A stretch of 64,000 bases of DNA from Rhizobium sp. BK316. Lineage in GTDB: Bacteria; Pseudomonadota; Alphaproteobacteria; Rhizobiales; Rhizobiaceae. A program made the translations under genes and the position numbers. The stretch covers positions 806,001 through 870,000 of the forward strand of contig NZ_JACHZR010000003.1 of assembly GCF_014193695.1 (NCBI RefSeq), written 5' to 3'. Below are positions 8,894-16,997 of the stretch, one piece after another. Position 1 is the stretch's first letter; the number at the start of each line of letters is the position of its first letter. Under the pieces are notes generated by a model. The model was not told where the DNA came from and did not search any database. It saw nothing but the letters and a program-made list of their open reading frames with translations.

Positions 8894-9800
8894 GGGAGGC
8901 CTCTCTTGCATGCCGGTCGAGGATCGCCTGCGCGGCCAGCGCCTCGGCACGCAGCACCGGCCAGTCGGGGATCTTGCTGTCCCATTCGATCAGGGTCGGG
9001 ATCGGCCCGCATCTGGCAATGACGATCTCGTAGAGCTGCCAGACGGCATCGGCGACCGGGCCGTCATGGCTGTCGATCAAAAGCAGCTCACCTTCGTCAT
9101 CCTCCTGTTCGGCATGACCGGCGAGGTGGATCTCGCCGACTTTCGCCAGCGGAAAATCGCGCAGATATTCCAGCGTCGAGAAACCGTGATTGGTAGCGGA
9201 GACGAAGACGTTGTTTATGTCGAGCAGCAGGCCGCAGCCGGTGCGCTTTGAAATCTCGCGGATGAAATCCGTTTCGCCCATGGAGGATTCCGAAAACAGC
9301 ACATAGGTGGAGGGATTTTCGAGAAGGATCGGGCGGCCGATGGCATTCTGCATCTGGTCGATATGGTCGCAGACATGCGTCAGCGTCGCGCTGGTATAGG
9401 GCAGCGGCAGGAGATCGTTCAGATAGGTATCGACATGCGTCGACCAGGCGAGATGTTCCGATACCAGCGCCGGCTCGTAGCGGTCGACGAGGTTCTTGAA
9501 ACGCTGGAGATGCTCGCGGTCGAGCGGCTGCGGGCCGCCGAGCGACATGCAGACGCCATGGAGCGAAATCGGGTGGTCGCGGCGTAGGCGTTCAAGCGCG
9601 CGATGCGGCGGGCCGCCGGCGCCCATATAGTTTTCGGCATGGACTTCGAAGAAACCCTGCGGGCCTGATACGGCTGCAATCGCTGCCAGATGCTCCGGCT
9701 TGAAACTGGTGCCGGCTAGGCCGGTCACCTGATATGTCGGAAAGCGGAGGGTGCTTTCCGTCTCCATGGGAAGGTTGGTCGCCCTATCGGCGTTTGCCAT
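8880..9800 (-). CDS. bufB: BufB, DUF692/MNIO multinuclear iron peptide-modifying enzyme
   Basis: DUF692 (MNIO) protein, 306 aa, TIM-barrel. Candidate iron ligands are at the family positions: His81 (SLHGV), Glu115/His116 (SEHLAW), Glu161-Asn162 (LLENPS), Asp194/Asn196 (LLDINN), His225 and His229 (EIHLAGH), Asp243/His245 and Glu272. Such enzymes oxidise cysteines of a precursor peptide, and in bufferins they build copper-binding thiooxazole heterocycles. The substrate is almost certainly BufA1, encoded 42 bases upstream. Excellent ribosome site GGAGGCGAAA before the ATG. Operon order is bufA1-bufB-bufC-doxX. Confidence 0.92.
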   Translation of the reverse strand: MANADRATNLPMETESTLRFPTYQVTGLAGTSFKPEHLAAIAAVSGPQGFFEVHAENYMGAGGPPHRALERLRRDHPISLHGVCMSLGGPQPLDREHLQRFKNLVDRYEPALVSEHLAWSTHVDTYLNDLLPLPYTSATLTHVCDHIDQMQNAIGRPILLENPSTYVLFSESSMGETDFIREISKRTGCGLLLDINNVFVSATNHGFSTLEYLRDFPLAKVGEIHLAGHAEQEDDEGELLLIDSHDGPVADAVWQLYEIVIARCGPIPTLIEWDSKIPDWPVLRAEALAAQAILDRHAREASHALG

Positions 9801-9842
9801 TTTCGCCTCCGCTTTCCTCGATCTTCGTCTGATTCCGGCGGC

Positions 9843-10157
9843 TTAGATGTCGCGCGTCAGCGGCTTCAGCGAGCCATGACGGCCGCCCGGCAGATCAAGG
9901 GAGGCGCAGGTGCCGCCTTGGACGAATTTCCACGCATTGCCCTGGAAGTCCTTGACGGAGGTGCCTTGGCAGGTGGTGCCCGGACCGGCAGCGCAATCGT
10001 TCTGGCCCTTCAGGGCAACGCCGTAGCATTTCTCCTTGTGAGCGGCGACGGCAGCATCGGCCTCGGCCTTGGTCAGCGGGGAGGCACTCGCCATCGTGGC
10101 AAGAGCTGACGTGATTGCGCCGGCAAGAAGGGCGGTGCTGATGGAAGTCTTCAACAT
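9843..10157 (-). CDS. bufA1: Bufferin precursor peptide (DUF2282), BufA1
   Basis: DUF2282 precursor of 104 aa. A Sec signal peptide covers about residues 1-26 (hydrophobic core LLAGAITSALATMASAS), followed by a core with four cysteines, Cys44 (EKCYG), Cys55 (NDCAAG), Cys63 (TTCQG) and Cys84 (GGTCASL), in the class-1 bufferin pattern. Bufferins are exported peptides whose modified cysteines bind copper and protect the cell. The ATG at 10157 follows GGAGAC and gives a proper signal peptide; a longer frame upstream does not. First gene of the operon, with a SigF-type promoter at 10212-10237 about 55 bases upstream. Confidence 0.9.
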   Translation of the reverse strand: MLKTSISTALLAGAITSALATMASASPLTKAEADAAVAAHKEKCYGVALKGQNDCAAGPGTTCQGTSVKDFQGNAWKFVQGGTCASLDLPGGRHGSLKPLTRDI

Positions 10158-10211
10158 TGATAGTCTCCGTTGCTCGTAACGCCCCTGTTTTCGGCGGGGC
10201 ACGTCGGGGTA

Positions 10212-10237
10212 TTCGCAACGGGATCGCGGGTTGTTAC
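10212..10237 (-). promoter_or_regulatory. SigF-type promoter of the bufferin operon
   Basis: On the minus strand GTAACA (10237-10232), a 16-base spacer, then CGAA (10215-10212). It is directed at bufA1, leaving a leader of about 50 bases. The -35 hexamer and spacer length are identical to those of the sigF promoter at 2136-2161. Among the GTAAC/GTTAC occurrences I found and checked, only these two had the matching -10 at 16 bases. Confidence 0.75.
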
Positions 10238-10379
10238 AGGCGTTGTGGTAACGAAAGCGTGATGGGGCTTGGGGAGCGCGGAAGTGGCGGCTCCGCAATG
10301 GATTCGCTTTGCCGGGCGCAAGGTTGGCGCCTATGTTGACGCGATCATCCGTTCCATATCAATGCGCGATCAGGCCCGA

Positions 10380-10710
10380 ATGTCGATCAAATCCCGATAC
10401 GTGCCGTTCGTGTGCATTCGGAAAAAGCTGCGAAGCCCGACCGCCGAGCAGGTGTTTTCTGCGCGCGACGACATCGAAGTGTCGTCGGTGGGAACAAACA
10501 ACGATGCCTGCAATCCGCTCGATGCCGAACAGGTGGAGTGGGCCGACATCATCTTCGTGATGGAGAAGGCGCATCGCAGCAAAATCACCTGCAAGTTCCG
10601 CAAGTCGCTGAACGGCGAGCGCATTATCTGCCTCGACATTCGATGATTACGAGTTCATGGATCCGATGCTGGTCAGCCTATTGGAACGTAAGGTTCCTAA
10701 ATATCTGTGA
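10380..10710 (+). pseudogene. Frameshifted low-molecular-weight tyrosine phosphatase
   Basis: The first frame gives a COG4551-type protein with phosphatase loop Cys-x5-Arg (VCIRKKLRSPTAE) and the family stretch EWADIIFVMEKAHR, then stops at CLDIR. The remaining family sequence, DDYEFMDPMLVSLLERKV, continues at once in another frame to the stop at 10708-10710. Family members read CLDIPDDY here, so the Pro codon has lost two bases near 10640. The rest shows no decay, so the break is recent, or it is a sequencing error. The ATG at 10380 has a poor ribosome site. Confidence 0.7.
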
Positions 10711-10737
10711 ACCAGCAGAGTTGGCGGGGAGCATTCG

Positions 10738-11154
10738 GTGGCAAAGTATATTCCGCTTGAGATTGGCATCGATTTACAAGCCAGCGCCAGTGACCTTCAT
10801 TCTTTCCGGTGGCGGGCGGATGGCATCGAAGCTGATTTCCTCATCCCCGGTGATTCCGAACATTTGCTGAGGGTCTCATTCGACCGTAATTGCATCGTCC
10901 GGCTGCTGGATGAAATGCCATTGAGTACCGAAAACGAGGATAGTGACAATGAAGGCCTCGTTCGGGAACACTTCGCCTATCGGATTGAAGGTGCTGTGTT
11001 CGACAGGTCGCAGTCCGAGATTTGGAAGGCGTCAGTCTGCATATATGGCGCGCCCTCACATTACCGCTTTGTCACCGGTGCGACCTGCATGGATGTCGTG
11101 ACACCGGCGAAACCTGAATTTGCGATTGTTGCCGATGTGAATGGGCATGCGTGA
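10738..11154 (+). CDS. Hypothetical protein (138 aa)
   Basis: Unrecognised soluble protein. GTG start after GGCGGGGA at good spacing. It is acidic, with alternating beta-like stretches (HSFRWRADGIEADFLIPG, HYRFVTGATCMDVV) and two isolated cysteines, but no signal peptide or membrane helix. It begins 27 bases after the broken phosphatase and may share its transcript. Convergent with the nitrilase-family gene that follows. Function unknown. Confidence 0.6.
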   Translation: MAKYIPLEIGIDLQASASDLHSFRWRADGIEADFLIPGDSEHLLRVSFDRNCIVRLLDEMPLSTENEDSDNEGLVREHFAYRIEGAVFDRSQSEIWKASVCIYGAPSHYRFVTGATCMDVVTPAKPEFAIVADVNGHA

Positions 11155-11172
11155 TCGCTTCTTTGGCGGCGA

Positions 11173-11913
11173 CTACTGCTCGGAGGCTATATCAAAAATC
11201 AACAGACCGGGGGATTCGAGTGGGAGTTGCGCTTCCACTTCGCCTGCAGGATTCAACACCGCCGTCGGTCCCCAGGAAATGCGTCCCTCGCGTTTCCCCG
11301 TCACGTCGGCGGAGATGAGCCACAGGCCGGTTTCCCGGCAGCGTTCGCCTCTGGCGGCGTTGTGCACGTGCCGGAATTTTTCGGCATTGGCGCGCGGCAT
11401 CATGTTGTTGGCGCAGCAGACGAGAAGAGATGCGCCTGCGCGTGCGACCTTGCGAGCGGCCTCGGGGAAACCGGTGTCGTAGCAGATGTTGATGCCGAAG
11501 CGCAGGCCATCGATTGTGAAGATGGGCGTCTCGGTGCCGGGCCGGAAAAACCTTTCTCCCTTGAGCAGATGCGCCTTGCGATATCGGCCGATCACTTCGC
11601 CCTTATGAATGACGACGGCGGTGTTGAACAGGTCTTCACCTTCGGACTCGATCATGCCCATCACGATCATGGAGCCGGCAGCGGCAAGACGGTTCGTCAC
11701 GGCTTTGAACGTCGGCGATGCGAGACCCATCGCGGCGCGCCGCGCCGCTTCCGGTTCCGTCAGATAGCCCTGCAGAAAGCCCTCTGGAAAGCAGAGGAGC
11801 CGCGCGCCCTCGGCTTCGGCCTGACGGATCATGTCGAGCGCGCATGTCAGTGCGGCCTCGATATTTTCGCGATATTCCAAGGTCTGGGCGGCAGCGATGC
11901 GGACGGTTTTCAT
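11173..11913 (-). CDS. Carbon-nitrogen hydrolase (nitrilase superfamily)
   Basis: Nitrilase-superfamily amidohydrolase, 246 aa. The catalytic triad is visible in order: Glu in LLCFPEGFLQGY (about residue 44), Lys in GRYRKAHLL (about 113) and Cys in NICYDTGFPE (about 146). Such enzymes hydrolyse amides or nitriles through a cysteine thioester. The substrate cannot be read from the sequence; the short form without extra domains fits omega-amidase or small-amide hydrolases. Cytoplasmic. Divergent from a LysR gene at 12126 that could regulate it. Confidence 0.85.
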   Translation of the reverse strand: MKTVRIAAAQTLEYRENIEAALTCALDMIRQAEAEGARLLCFPEGFLQGYLTEPEAARRAAMGLASPTFKAVTNRLAAAGSMIVMGMIESEGEDLFNTAVVIHKGEVIGRYRKAHLLKGERFFRPGTETPIFTIDGLRFGINICYDTGFPEAARKVARAGASLLVCCANNMMPRANAEKFRHVHNAARGERCRETGLWLISADVTGKREGRISWGPTAVLNPAGEVEAQLPLESPGLLIFDIASEQ

Positions 11914-12125
11914 TCGGGGTTCCGGTTGCTCTCGGAATTATCCGTATCCGAGCAGGCGAGCATCCGTCCACCACGATCGCCACTTCCCATGCCGAGGTCG
12001 AGGAGATCGTTTCCGCGGCGTCGGGCGGAGCGGATGAGCTGACCGTGATGGATAAGGACCCATCTATCGGTCGGAGTTTCGAAGGTTTAAGATTTCCCGC
12101 GGGGAAGGCGGGATGAAGGCCACTG

Positions 12126-13031
12126 ATGGATCGGCTGGATGCCATGCGCGTGTTGCTTGCCGTTGTCGATGCCGGCAGTTTGTCGGCGGGCAGCAAGCGG
12201 TTGAATGCGCCGCTGCCGAGCGTCAGCCGCAAGGTGGCCGAGCTGGAGCGGCTGCTCGGCGCCAGTCTCGTCATTCGCACCAGCCGGAAGCTGCAGCTCA
12301 CCGATGCCGGGCGCGATTATGTGGAGGCGGCGCGCAAGATCATTGCCGATATGGAGGAGGCGGAGCGCCGCGCTTCCGGCGAATATCAGCGGCCGCGGGG
12401 AGTGCTGACGATCACCATGCCGGTGGAATTCGGCAACCGCTATGTGCTGCCGATCGCGCTCGGCTTTCTGGTGGAGCATCCGGAGGTTTCGCTGAACCTC
12501 TTGTCGCTCGATCGCACCGTTCATCTCGTCGGCGAGCAGGTGGATATTGCCATCCGGCTGGGCGCGCTGGCGGATAGTTCGCTCTATGCCGTCAAGGTTG
12601 CCGAATTCCGGCTGCTGACCTGCGCGAGCCCGGATTATCTGTCACGGTGCGGATGCCCGCAGCATCCGGGCGAACTGCCCGATCATGACGGGATCATCTT
12701 CAACAGCAGGACCTTCTTCTGGACCTTCGATATCGATGGCCGGCCGGTGGAGGTGGTGCCGCGCCATCGCATCGAGGTCAATACGGCGGCGAACTGCGTT
12801 GCCGCCGCTGTGGGCGGAGCCGGTATTGCCAGGCTTTTCGATTATCAGATCCCCGGTGAACTCGCCTCCGGTTCTCTCGTGCCGATCCTCGACGACTATG
12901 CCGGTGCGCCGCAGCCGATCCATATCGTCTATCCGCGCCAGGGCTTTCTGGCGCTCAAGGTGCGCTCCTTCATCGATTGGACGTTGCCGCGGCTGCGGGA
13001 AGCCTGTCGGAGCTATTGCTCAATCGGGTAG
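12126..13031 (+). CDS. LysR-family transcriptional regulator
   Basis: LysR regulator, 301 aa. Helix-turn-helix at about residues 5-62 (AVVDAGSLSAGSKRLN, PSVSRKVAELERLLGASL), then a substrate-binding domain (RGVLTITMPVEFG onwards) of the subtype that follows LysR members controlling oxidoreductases. Divergent from the nitrilase-family gene (212-base gap) and convergent with the exported hydrolase, whose stop it overlaps by 12 bases. Effector unknown. Confidence 0.85.
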   Translation: MDRLDAMRVLLAVVDAGSLSAGSKRLNAPLPSVSRKVAELERLLGASLVIRTSRKLQLTDAGRDYVEAARKIIADMEEAERRASGEYQRPRGVLTITMPVEFGNRYVLPIALGFLVEHPEVSLNLLSLDRTVHLVGEQVDIAIRLGALADSSLYAVKVAEFRLLTCASPDYLSRCGCPQHPGELPDHDGIIFNSRTFFWTFDIDGRPVEVVPRHRIEVNTAANCVAAAVGGAGIARLFDYQIPGELASGSLVPILDDYAGAPQPIHIVYPRQGFLALKVRSFIDWTLPRLREACRSYCSIG

Positions 13032-13970
13032 GGCGCGGACTTCCGCGACCACCTGTTCCGGCGCCTGCAGATGCGGATAGTGGCCGATGCCGGGCAGGAT
13101 CTCGAATGTCGCGCCGGTTCTTTCGGCAAACTCCGCGCCCATCCTGCTGTCGATATAGATGTCCTTTTCGCCCCAGATCACCTTCACCGGTGTCCGGAGT
13201 CTGCCGAGGTTCGCTTCGAGCACATCCTGATCCCGTGTGAATGCCGCATAATAATGGTAGAAGGCATCGGCGGAAGTGAGGGGGCCGTGGCTCCAGCCGC
13301 GGACCATGTCTTCTTTCACGCCGGCGGCGAGATCGAACTGCTTATCGTCAGGCAGGCCGCGCCTGTAGACGTTTTGAAGGATTTCGTCGCTCGTCTGGTT
13401 CATGACGGTGCGGGTCCTGGAAGCAGCCGGCTCGGTCTTCAGGTTCTGCAGGCGCTCATGCATATAGGCCGGCCGGTTGAAGGGGGCGAAGTCGCCGACG
13501 ATGATGCGCTGTGCGATATCCGGCTCGTCGAGGGCCAGGAGCAGGGCGGGCAGGGCGCCGATATCGGCGGCATAGATCGTCAGTTTCGATCGGTCGATGC
13601 CGGCCTTGTCGATATAGGCCTTCAGCACGCCGGCATAATCACGCGGAGAATAGGAGAAGATTTCGACCGAGGGCCGCGATGAAAGGCCGTATCCCGGCCA
13701 GTCGAAGGCATGCACTTCGAATTCGTCGCCGAGTGCAGCTGCGATGTCGCGCCAGACGACCGAGGTTTCGGGAAAGCCGTGCAGGAAAAGTACGGTGCCT
13801 TTCGACGCCGAATTGTGCACGACGAGCCGCCGCAGAGTGATATCGCCGCCAATGGCGATGGTGCCGATTTCAGGCTTTGCGGCTTCAGGTGTGCCGGCGC
13901 TTGCGGGGGTAAGTGTCGTGCCCGTGATTGCAGCGGCTATGAGCAATGATCCAAGTGAGGATGTCAGCAT
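13020..13970 (-). CDS. Exported alpha/beta hydrolase, epoxide-hydrolase-like
   Basis: Alpha/beta-hydrolase fold, 316 aa, with a Sec signal peptide (MLTSSLGSLLIAAAITGTT, cleavage after ASA). The oxyanion motif is HGFP (VLFLHGFPETSVVW), the nucleophile is an Asp in IYAADIGALP, and the late catalytic His is in GIGHYPHLQ. Asp as nucleophile is the mark of epoxide hydrolases and haloalkane dehalogenases rather than esterases. The ATG at 13970 follows GGAAGGACAACGGAC. Together with the EphA-like protein at 14729 it makes two exported epoxide-hydrolase-like enzymes within 3 kb, on opposite strands. Substrate unknown. Confidence 0.82.
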   Translation of the reverse strand: MLTSSLGSLLIAAAITGTTLTPASAGTPEAAKPEIGTIAIGGDITLRRLVVHNSASKGTVLFLHGFPETSVVWRDIAAALGDEFEVHAFDWPGYGLSSRPSVEIFSYSPRDYAGVLKAYIDKAGIDRSKLTIYAADIGALPALLLALDEPDIAQRIIVGDFAPFNRPAYMHERLQNLKTEPAASRTRTVMNQTSDEILQNVYRRGLPDDKQFDLAAGVKEDMVRGWSHGPLTSADAFYHYYAAFTRDQDVLEANLGRLRTPVKVIWGEKDIYIDSRMGAEFAERTGATFEILPGIGHYPHLQAPEQVVAEVRALPD

Positions 13971-14203
13971 GTCCGTTGTCCTTCCTCTCCGGCGGCCGTG
14001 CTCGCTGTGGAGGCTCAGGGCCGCGATCGGGGTGAATTTTCGATGACAAGGATCGTGCATCGCGCCTGCCGCCGGTAGAGCGCAGTCATGAGAGTCTGCC
14101 TCTCACTTTCCCTCAGTACCGGCCGATCGTGCCGCGCCGTACATCATCACCAACAGCGGTGCCAGCGAACGGCCCGCGTCCCCCTATGAAAGGACGATGG
14201 GAC

Positions 14204-14644
14204 ATGAACGACATGACCGTAAATCTGAAAGCCGCCGAGCCTCAAAGAGTGCGCGGCCTGCCGGGACATTCGACCGTCGGCACCAACAATCTCGAGGCTG
14301 CGGCTGAATTCTACGACAGGCTCATGGCCGTCTTCGGCATCGGCCGTTTTCTGGTCCAGCCCGGCCGAGCGGTCTATTACGGCGAGCGCACGCTGGAATT
14401 CGGCGTGATAAAGCCCTTCGACGGCCGGCCGGCCAATGTCGGCAATGGCGGCATGGTGGCCTTCGAGGCACGCTCCCGCGCTCAGGTGCGCGAGGCCCAT
14501 GCAACCGCATTGTCGGCCGGCGGCTCTGACGAGGGAGCGCCGGGGCCGCGCGGGGAGAATGGCGAGGGGCCTTACTGCGCCTATTTCCGCGACCCGGAGG
14601 GCAACAAGTTTCTGGTTTACCGCGCCGGGCCGGACGAGACCTGA
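14204..14644 (+). CDS. VOC-family (glyoxalase-like) protein
   Basis: Vicinal-oxygen-chelate fold protein, 146 aa. The first metal ligand is suggested by HSTVGTNNLEAAAEFYDRL and the late part by YCAYFRDPEGNKFLVYR, the usual end of this fold. The ATG at 14204 follows AAAGGACGATGGG. Members include glyoxalases, dioxygenases and antibiotic-binding proteins; the specific role cannot be told. It precedes the EphA-like hydrolase in the same direction, with an inverted repeat between them. Confidence 0.8.
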   Translation: MNDMTVNLKAAEPQRVRGLPGHSTVGTNNLEAAAEFYDRLMAVFGIGRFLVQPGRAVYYGERTLEFGVIKPFDGRPANVGNGGMVAFEARSRAQVREAHATALSAGGSDEGAPGPRGENGEGPYCAYFRDPEGNKFLVYRAGPDET

Positions 14645-14651
14645 TGATCGC

Positions 14652-14703
14652 TTCGCAGGCATTTCAGTCGCATAATGCTCAGCGCCTGAAATGCGCCTGC
14701 GAA
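14652..14703 (+). terminator. Long inverted repeat between the VOC and EphA-like genes
   Basis: TTCGCAGGCATTTCAG (14652-14667) pairs fully with CTGAAAT-GC-GCCTGCGAA (14686-14703) except for a two-base bulge, giving 16 base pairs and an 18-base loop. No U-tract follows, so it may be an mRNA processing or attenuating structure, not a simple terminator. Confidence 0.45.
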
Positions 14704-14728
14704 CCTTCCGATGGAAAGGATGCATGTG

Positions 14729-16042
14729 ATGACCTCTAGGCAATCGATCCAGAGACCGCAGATGTCGCGGCGCTCGCTGTTATTGGCCGGCGCGGCGGCC
14801 GGGCTGGCGACGATGCTTCCGTCGGCTGCGGCTGCGGCGGACCCTGTCGATATTACCGCACTCGGCGGCGAGATACGCCCGTTCAGAGCCAACATCCCCG
14901 AGGCGACGCTTGCCGATCTGCACCGCCGGCTTGCATCAACGCGCTGGCCTGATGGAGAGACCGTGGCCGACCGATCGCAGGGTGTGCCGCCGGAGCGGCT
15001 GAAGGCGCTGGTGGCGGACTGGCAGTCCTCCTACGACTGGCGCAAGGCGGAGGAGAGACTGAATGCCTTTCCGCAATTCGTGACCGAGATAGACGGGGTG
15101 GATATCCATTTCATCCATGTGCGCTCCCGCCATGAGGATGCCTTGCCGCTGATCATGACGCATGGCTGGCCGGGATCGGTGTTCGAGCTGCTTGGCGTCA
15201 TCGGTCCGCTGACCGATCCGACGGCGCATGGTGGCACGGCAGAGGATGCCTTTCATCTGGTCATCCCCTCGATCCCCGGCTTCGGTTTTTCCGGCAAGCC
15301 CACGGAACTGGGCTGGAACCCGCAGCGCATCGCGGCTGCCTGGGACATGCTGATGAAACGCCTCGGTTATGAGAGCTATGTTTCGCAGGGCGGTGACTGG
15401 GGCGCGATCATCAGCGATGCGCTGGGGCGTCTGGCGCCCAAAGGCCTGCTTGCCATTCACGTCAACCGGGTCGAACGCGCCACGACCTTTCCGCCGGATG
15501 CAGCTCAGGCGCTGATGAGCGGTGCGCCCGCGCCCGAGAACCTGTCGCCGGAAGAAAAGATCATCTTCAAGGAGGCGCGGGATTTCCTCAACAACGGCTT
15601 CGGCTATGCGGCGATCATGGGAACGCGGCCGGAAACGATCGGCTACGGTCTGGCGGATTCCCCCGTCGGGCTGGCGGCCTGGCTCTACGACAAGATCGCC
15701 GACTGGGTGTTTACCCGCGGAGACCCGGAACAGGCGCTCGGCAGGCAGGCCATTCTCGACAACATCACGCTTTACTGGCTGACCAATACCGGGCCGTCGA
15801 GCGGGCGCATCTATTGGGAGAATGTGGCTGGAGGCACCAAGCTGGGACCGGTCAAGGTTCCGGTCGCCGTGACGATCTTTCCCGGCGAGGTTTACCGGCC
15901 GCCGCGGCACTGGCTCGATAGAGCCTATCCGCAGCTGATCTACTACAATACCGCCGAAAAAGGCGGCCATTTCGCGGCCTGGGAGGAGCCGGAACTCTTT
16001 GCCCGGGAGGTTCGTGCGGCGTTCAGGACATTGCGCTCCTGA
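14729..16042 (+). CDS. Tat-exported epoxide hydrolase, EphA-like with EHN domain
   Basis: Epoxide hydrolase of 437 aa. A twin-arginine signal (SRRSLLLAGAAAGLATM) is followed by the N-terminal EHN domain (FRANIPEATLADLHRRLASTRW) and then the alpha/beta hydrolase core with HGWPGS, the Asp nucleophile in QGGDWGAII and the late His in KGGHFAAWEEP. These enzymes open epoxides to diols; the Tat signal places this one in the periplasm. ATG at 14729 chosen because GGAAAGGA lies eight bases upstream; earlier in-frame ATGs at 14711 and 14720 overlap that ribosome site. Confidence 0.88.
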   Translation: MTSRQSIQRPQMSRRSLLLAGAAAGLATMLPSAAAAADPVDITALGGEIRPFRANIPEATLADLHRRLASTRWPDGETVADRSQGVPPERLKALVADWQSSYDWRKAEERLNAFPQFVTEIDGVDIHFIHVRSRHEDALPLIMTHGWPGSVFELLGVIGPLTDPTAHGGTAEDAFHLVIPSIPGFGFSGKPTELGWNPQRIAAAWDMLMKRLGYESYVSQGGDWGAIISDALGRLAPKGLLAIHVNRVERATTFPPDAAQALMSGAPAPENLSPEEKIIFKEARDFLNNGFGYAAIMGTRPETIGYGLADSPVGLAAWLYDKIADWVFTRGDPEQALGRQAILDNITLYWLTNTGPSSGRIYWENVAGGTKLGPVKVPVAVTIFPGEVYRPPRHWLDRAYPQLIYYNTAEKGGHFAAWEEPELFAREVRAAFRTLRS

Positions 16043-16127
16043 GGACGTCGCATTTCCGCAGTCAGGTGCGGAACCTCCAGCTTCTTCGCCCGTTTGCGGA
16101 AAGGAAAGACACCGAGGAGGAATCCCA

Positions 16128-16742
16128 ATGAGCAATCTCCATAATGACAGCGCCCCCGAATTCTCAGGCGGCGAGGGCCGCAGCACGCTGACGGCTTTCT
16201 TCGACAGCCGTCATGACGCCGAGAGCGCGATCGACCGGCTGAAGAATTTGGGCATCACCACCGTCAGAATGATGCCGGGATATGAAGCGGATAGTGACAA
16301 GGCCGGCGTTGCCGGCGACGACCGTGGCGGTTTCTGGTCGAAGCTGGGGGATTGGCTGTTTCCGGATGAGGACCGTTCGGTTTATGCCGAAGGCCTGCGC
16401 CGGGGCGGCTTTCTGATCTCCGTCGAGGTTGACGACGCGACCTACGGTATCGCGCATGACATTCTCGACGATGAAGGCTCCATCGACATGGACGAGCGTG
16501 CCGATCTCTGGCGGGCGGAGGGCTGGGATATCAGCAAGTCGAACGAAGCTTTGGCAGCATCGCAATACAAGGCTCGTGCTCACGAGGAGCCGCTGCTCGA
16601 TCCGGAACTGCGTGACGATATTCTGCCGACCGGGCACCACCGCACGGTCGACGAATCCAACGAAGACGCCGAGCGCGAGCTTCGTCAGGCTCAGGATATT
16701 GATGCGATGAAGCAGGGCCAGACGATCCCGCGCGGCCGGTAA
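16128..16742 (+). CDS. General stress protein with YflT-like domain
   Basis: Soluble protein of 204 aa. The N-terminal half carries the YflT/general-stress-17M type domain (LTAFFDSRHDAESAIDRL, then GGFWSKLGDWLFPDEDRSVYAEGLRRGGFLISVEV). The C-terminal half is acidic and probably disordered. Proteins of this kind are induced by heat, osmotic or oxidative stress and their biochemical role is not settled. The ATG follows GAGGAGGA. A strong stem-loop at 16785 ends its single-gene transcript. Confidence 0.75.
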   Translation: MSNLHNDSAPEFSGGEGRSTLTAFFDSRHDAESAIDRLKNLGITTVRMMPGYEADSDKAGVAGDDRGGFWSKLGDWLFPDEDRSVYAEGLRRGGFLISVEVDDATYGIAHDILDDEGSIDMDERADLWRAEGWDISKSNEALAASQYKARAHEEPLLDPELRDDILPTGHHRTVDESNEDAERELRQAQDIDAMKQGQTIPRGR

Positions 16743-16784
16743 GTGTCTGAAACAGGCGCGCCGGATTTCCTGCGCGCTCTTAAT

Positions 16785-16830
16785 GCGGCGGAAGAGAAAA
16801 CGGAATCACTTCCGCCGCTTTCGGTCTTTT
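16785..16830 (+). terminator. Rho-independent terminator after the stress-protein gene
   Basis: Perfect 10-bp stem GCGGCGGAAG (16785-16794) / CTTCCGCCGC (16809-16818) with a 14-base loop, followed by TTTCGGTCTTTT. Lies 43 bases after the stop codon. Confidence 0.8.
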
Positions 16831-16997
16831 ATTCAAGCATTGGATTATTTGAAAACCTAACGCGGCGATAAGGCTCGTATTGGATTGCTCAGCCTTACAT
16901 AGGTGAGCCGGTATTCCTCACCGAAATCGCCGGTGATCGAACTGAATCCGACTGGCTGCTGGGACGCCAACTTTGATTGTCGGGTCTAAGGTGACGG

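Noticed and set aside
14936..16186. Long minus-strand frame opposite the EphA-like gene
   Set aside because: High-GC antisense shadow; the plus strand carries the catalytic motifs and Tat signal.
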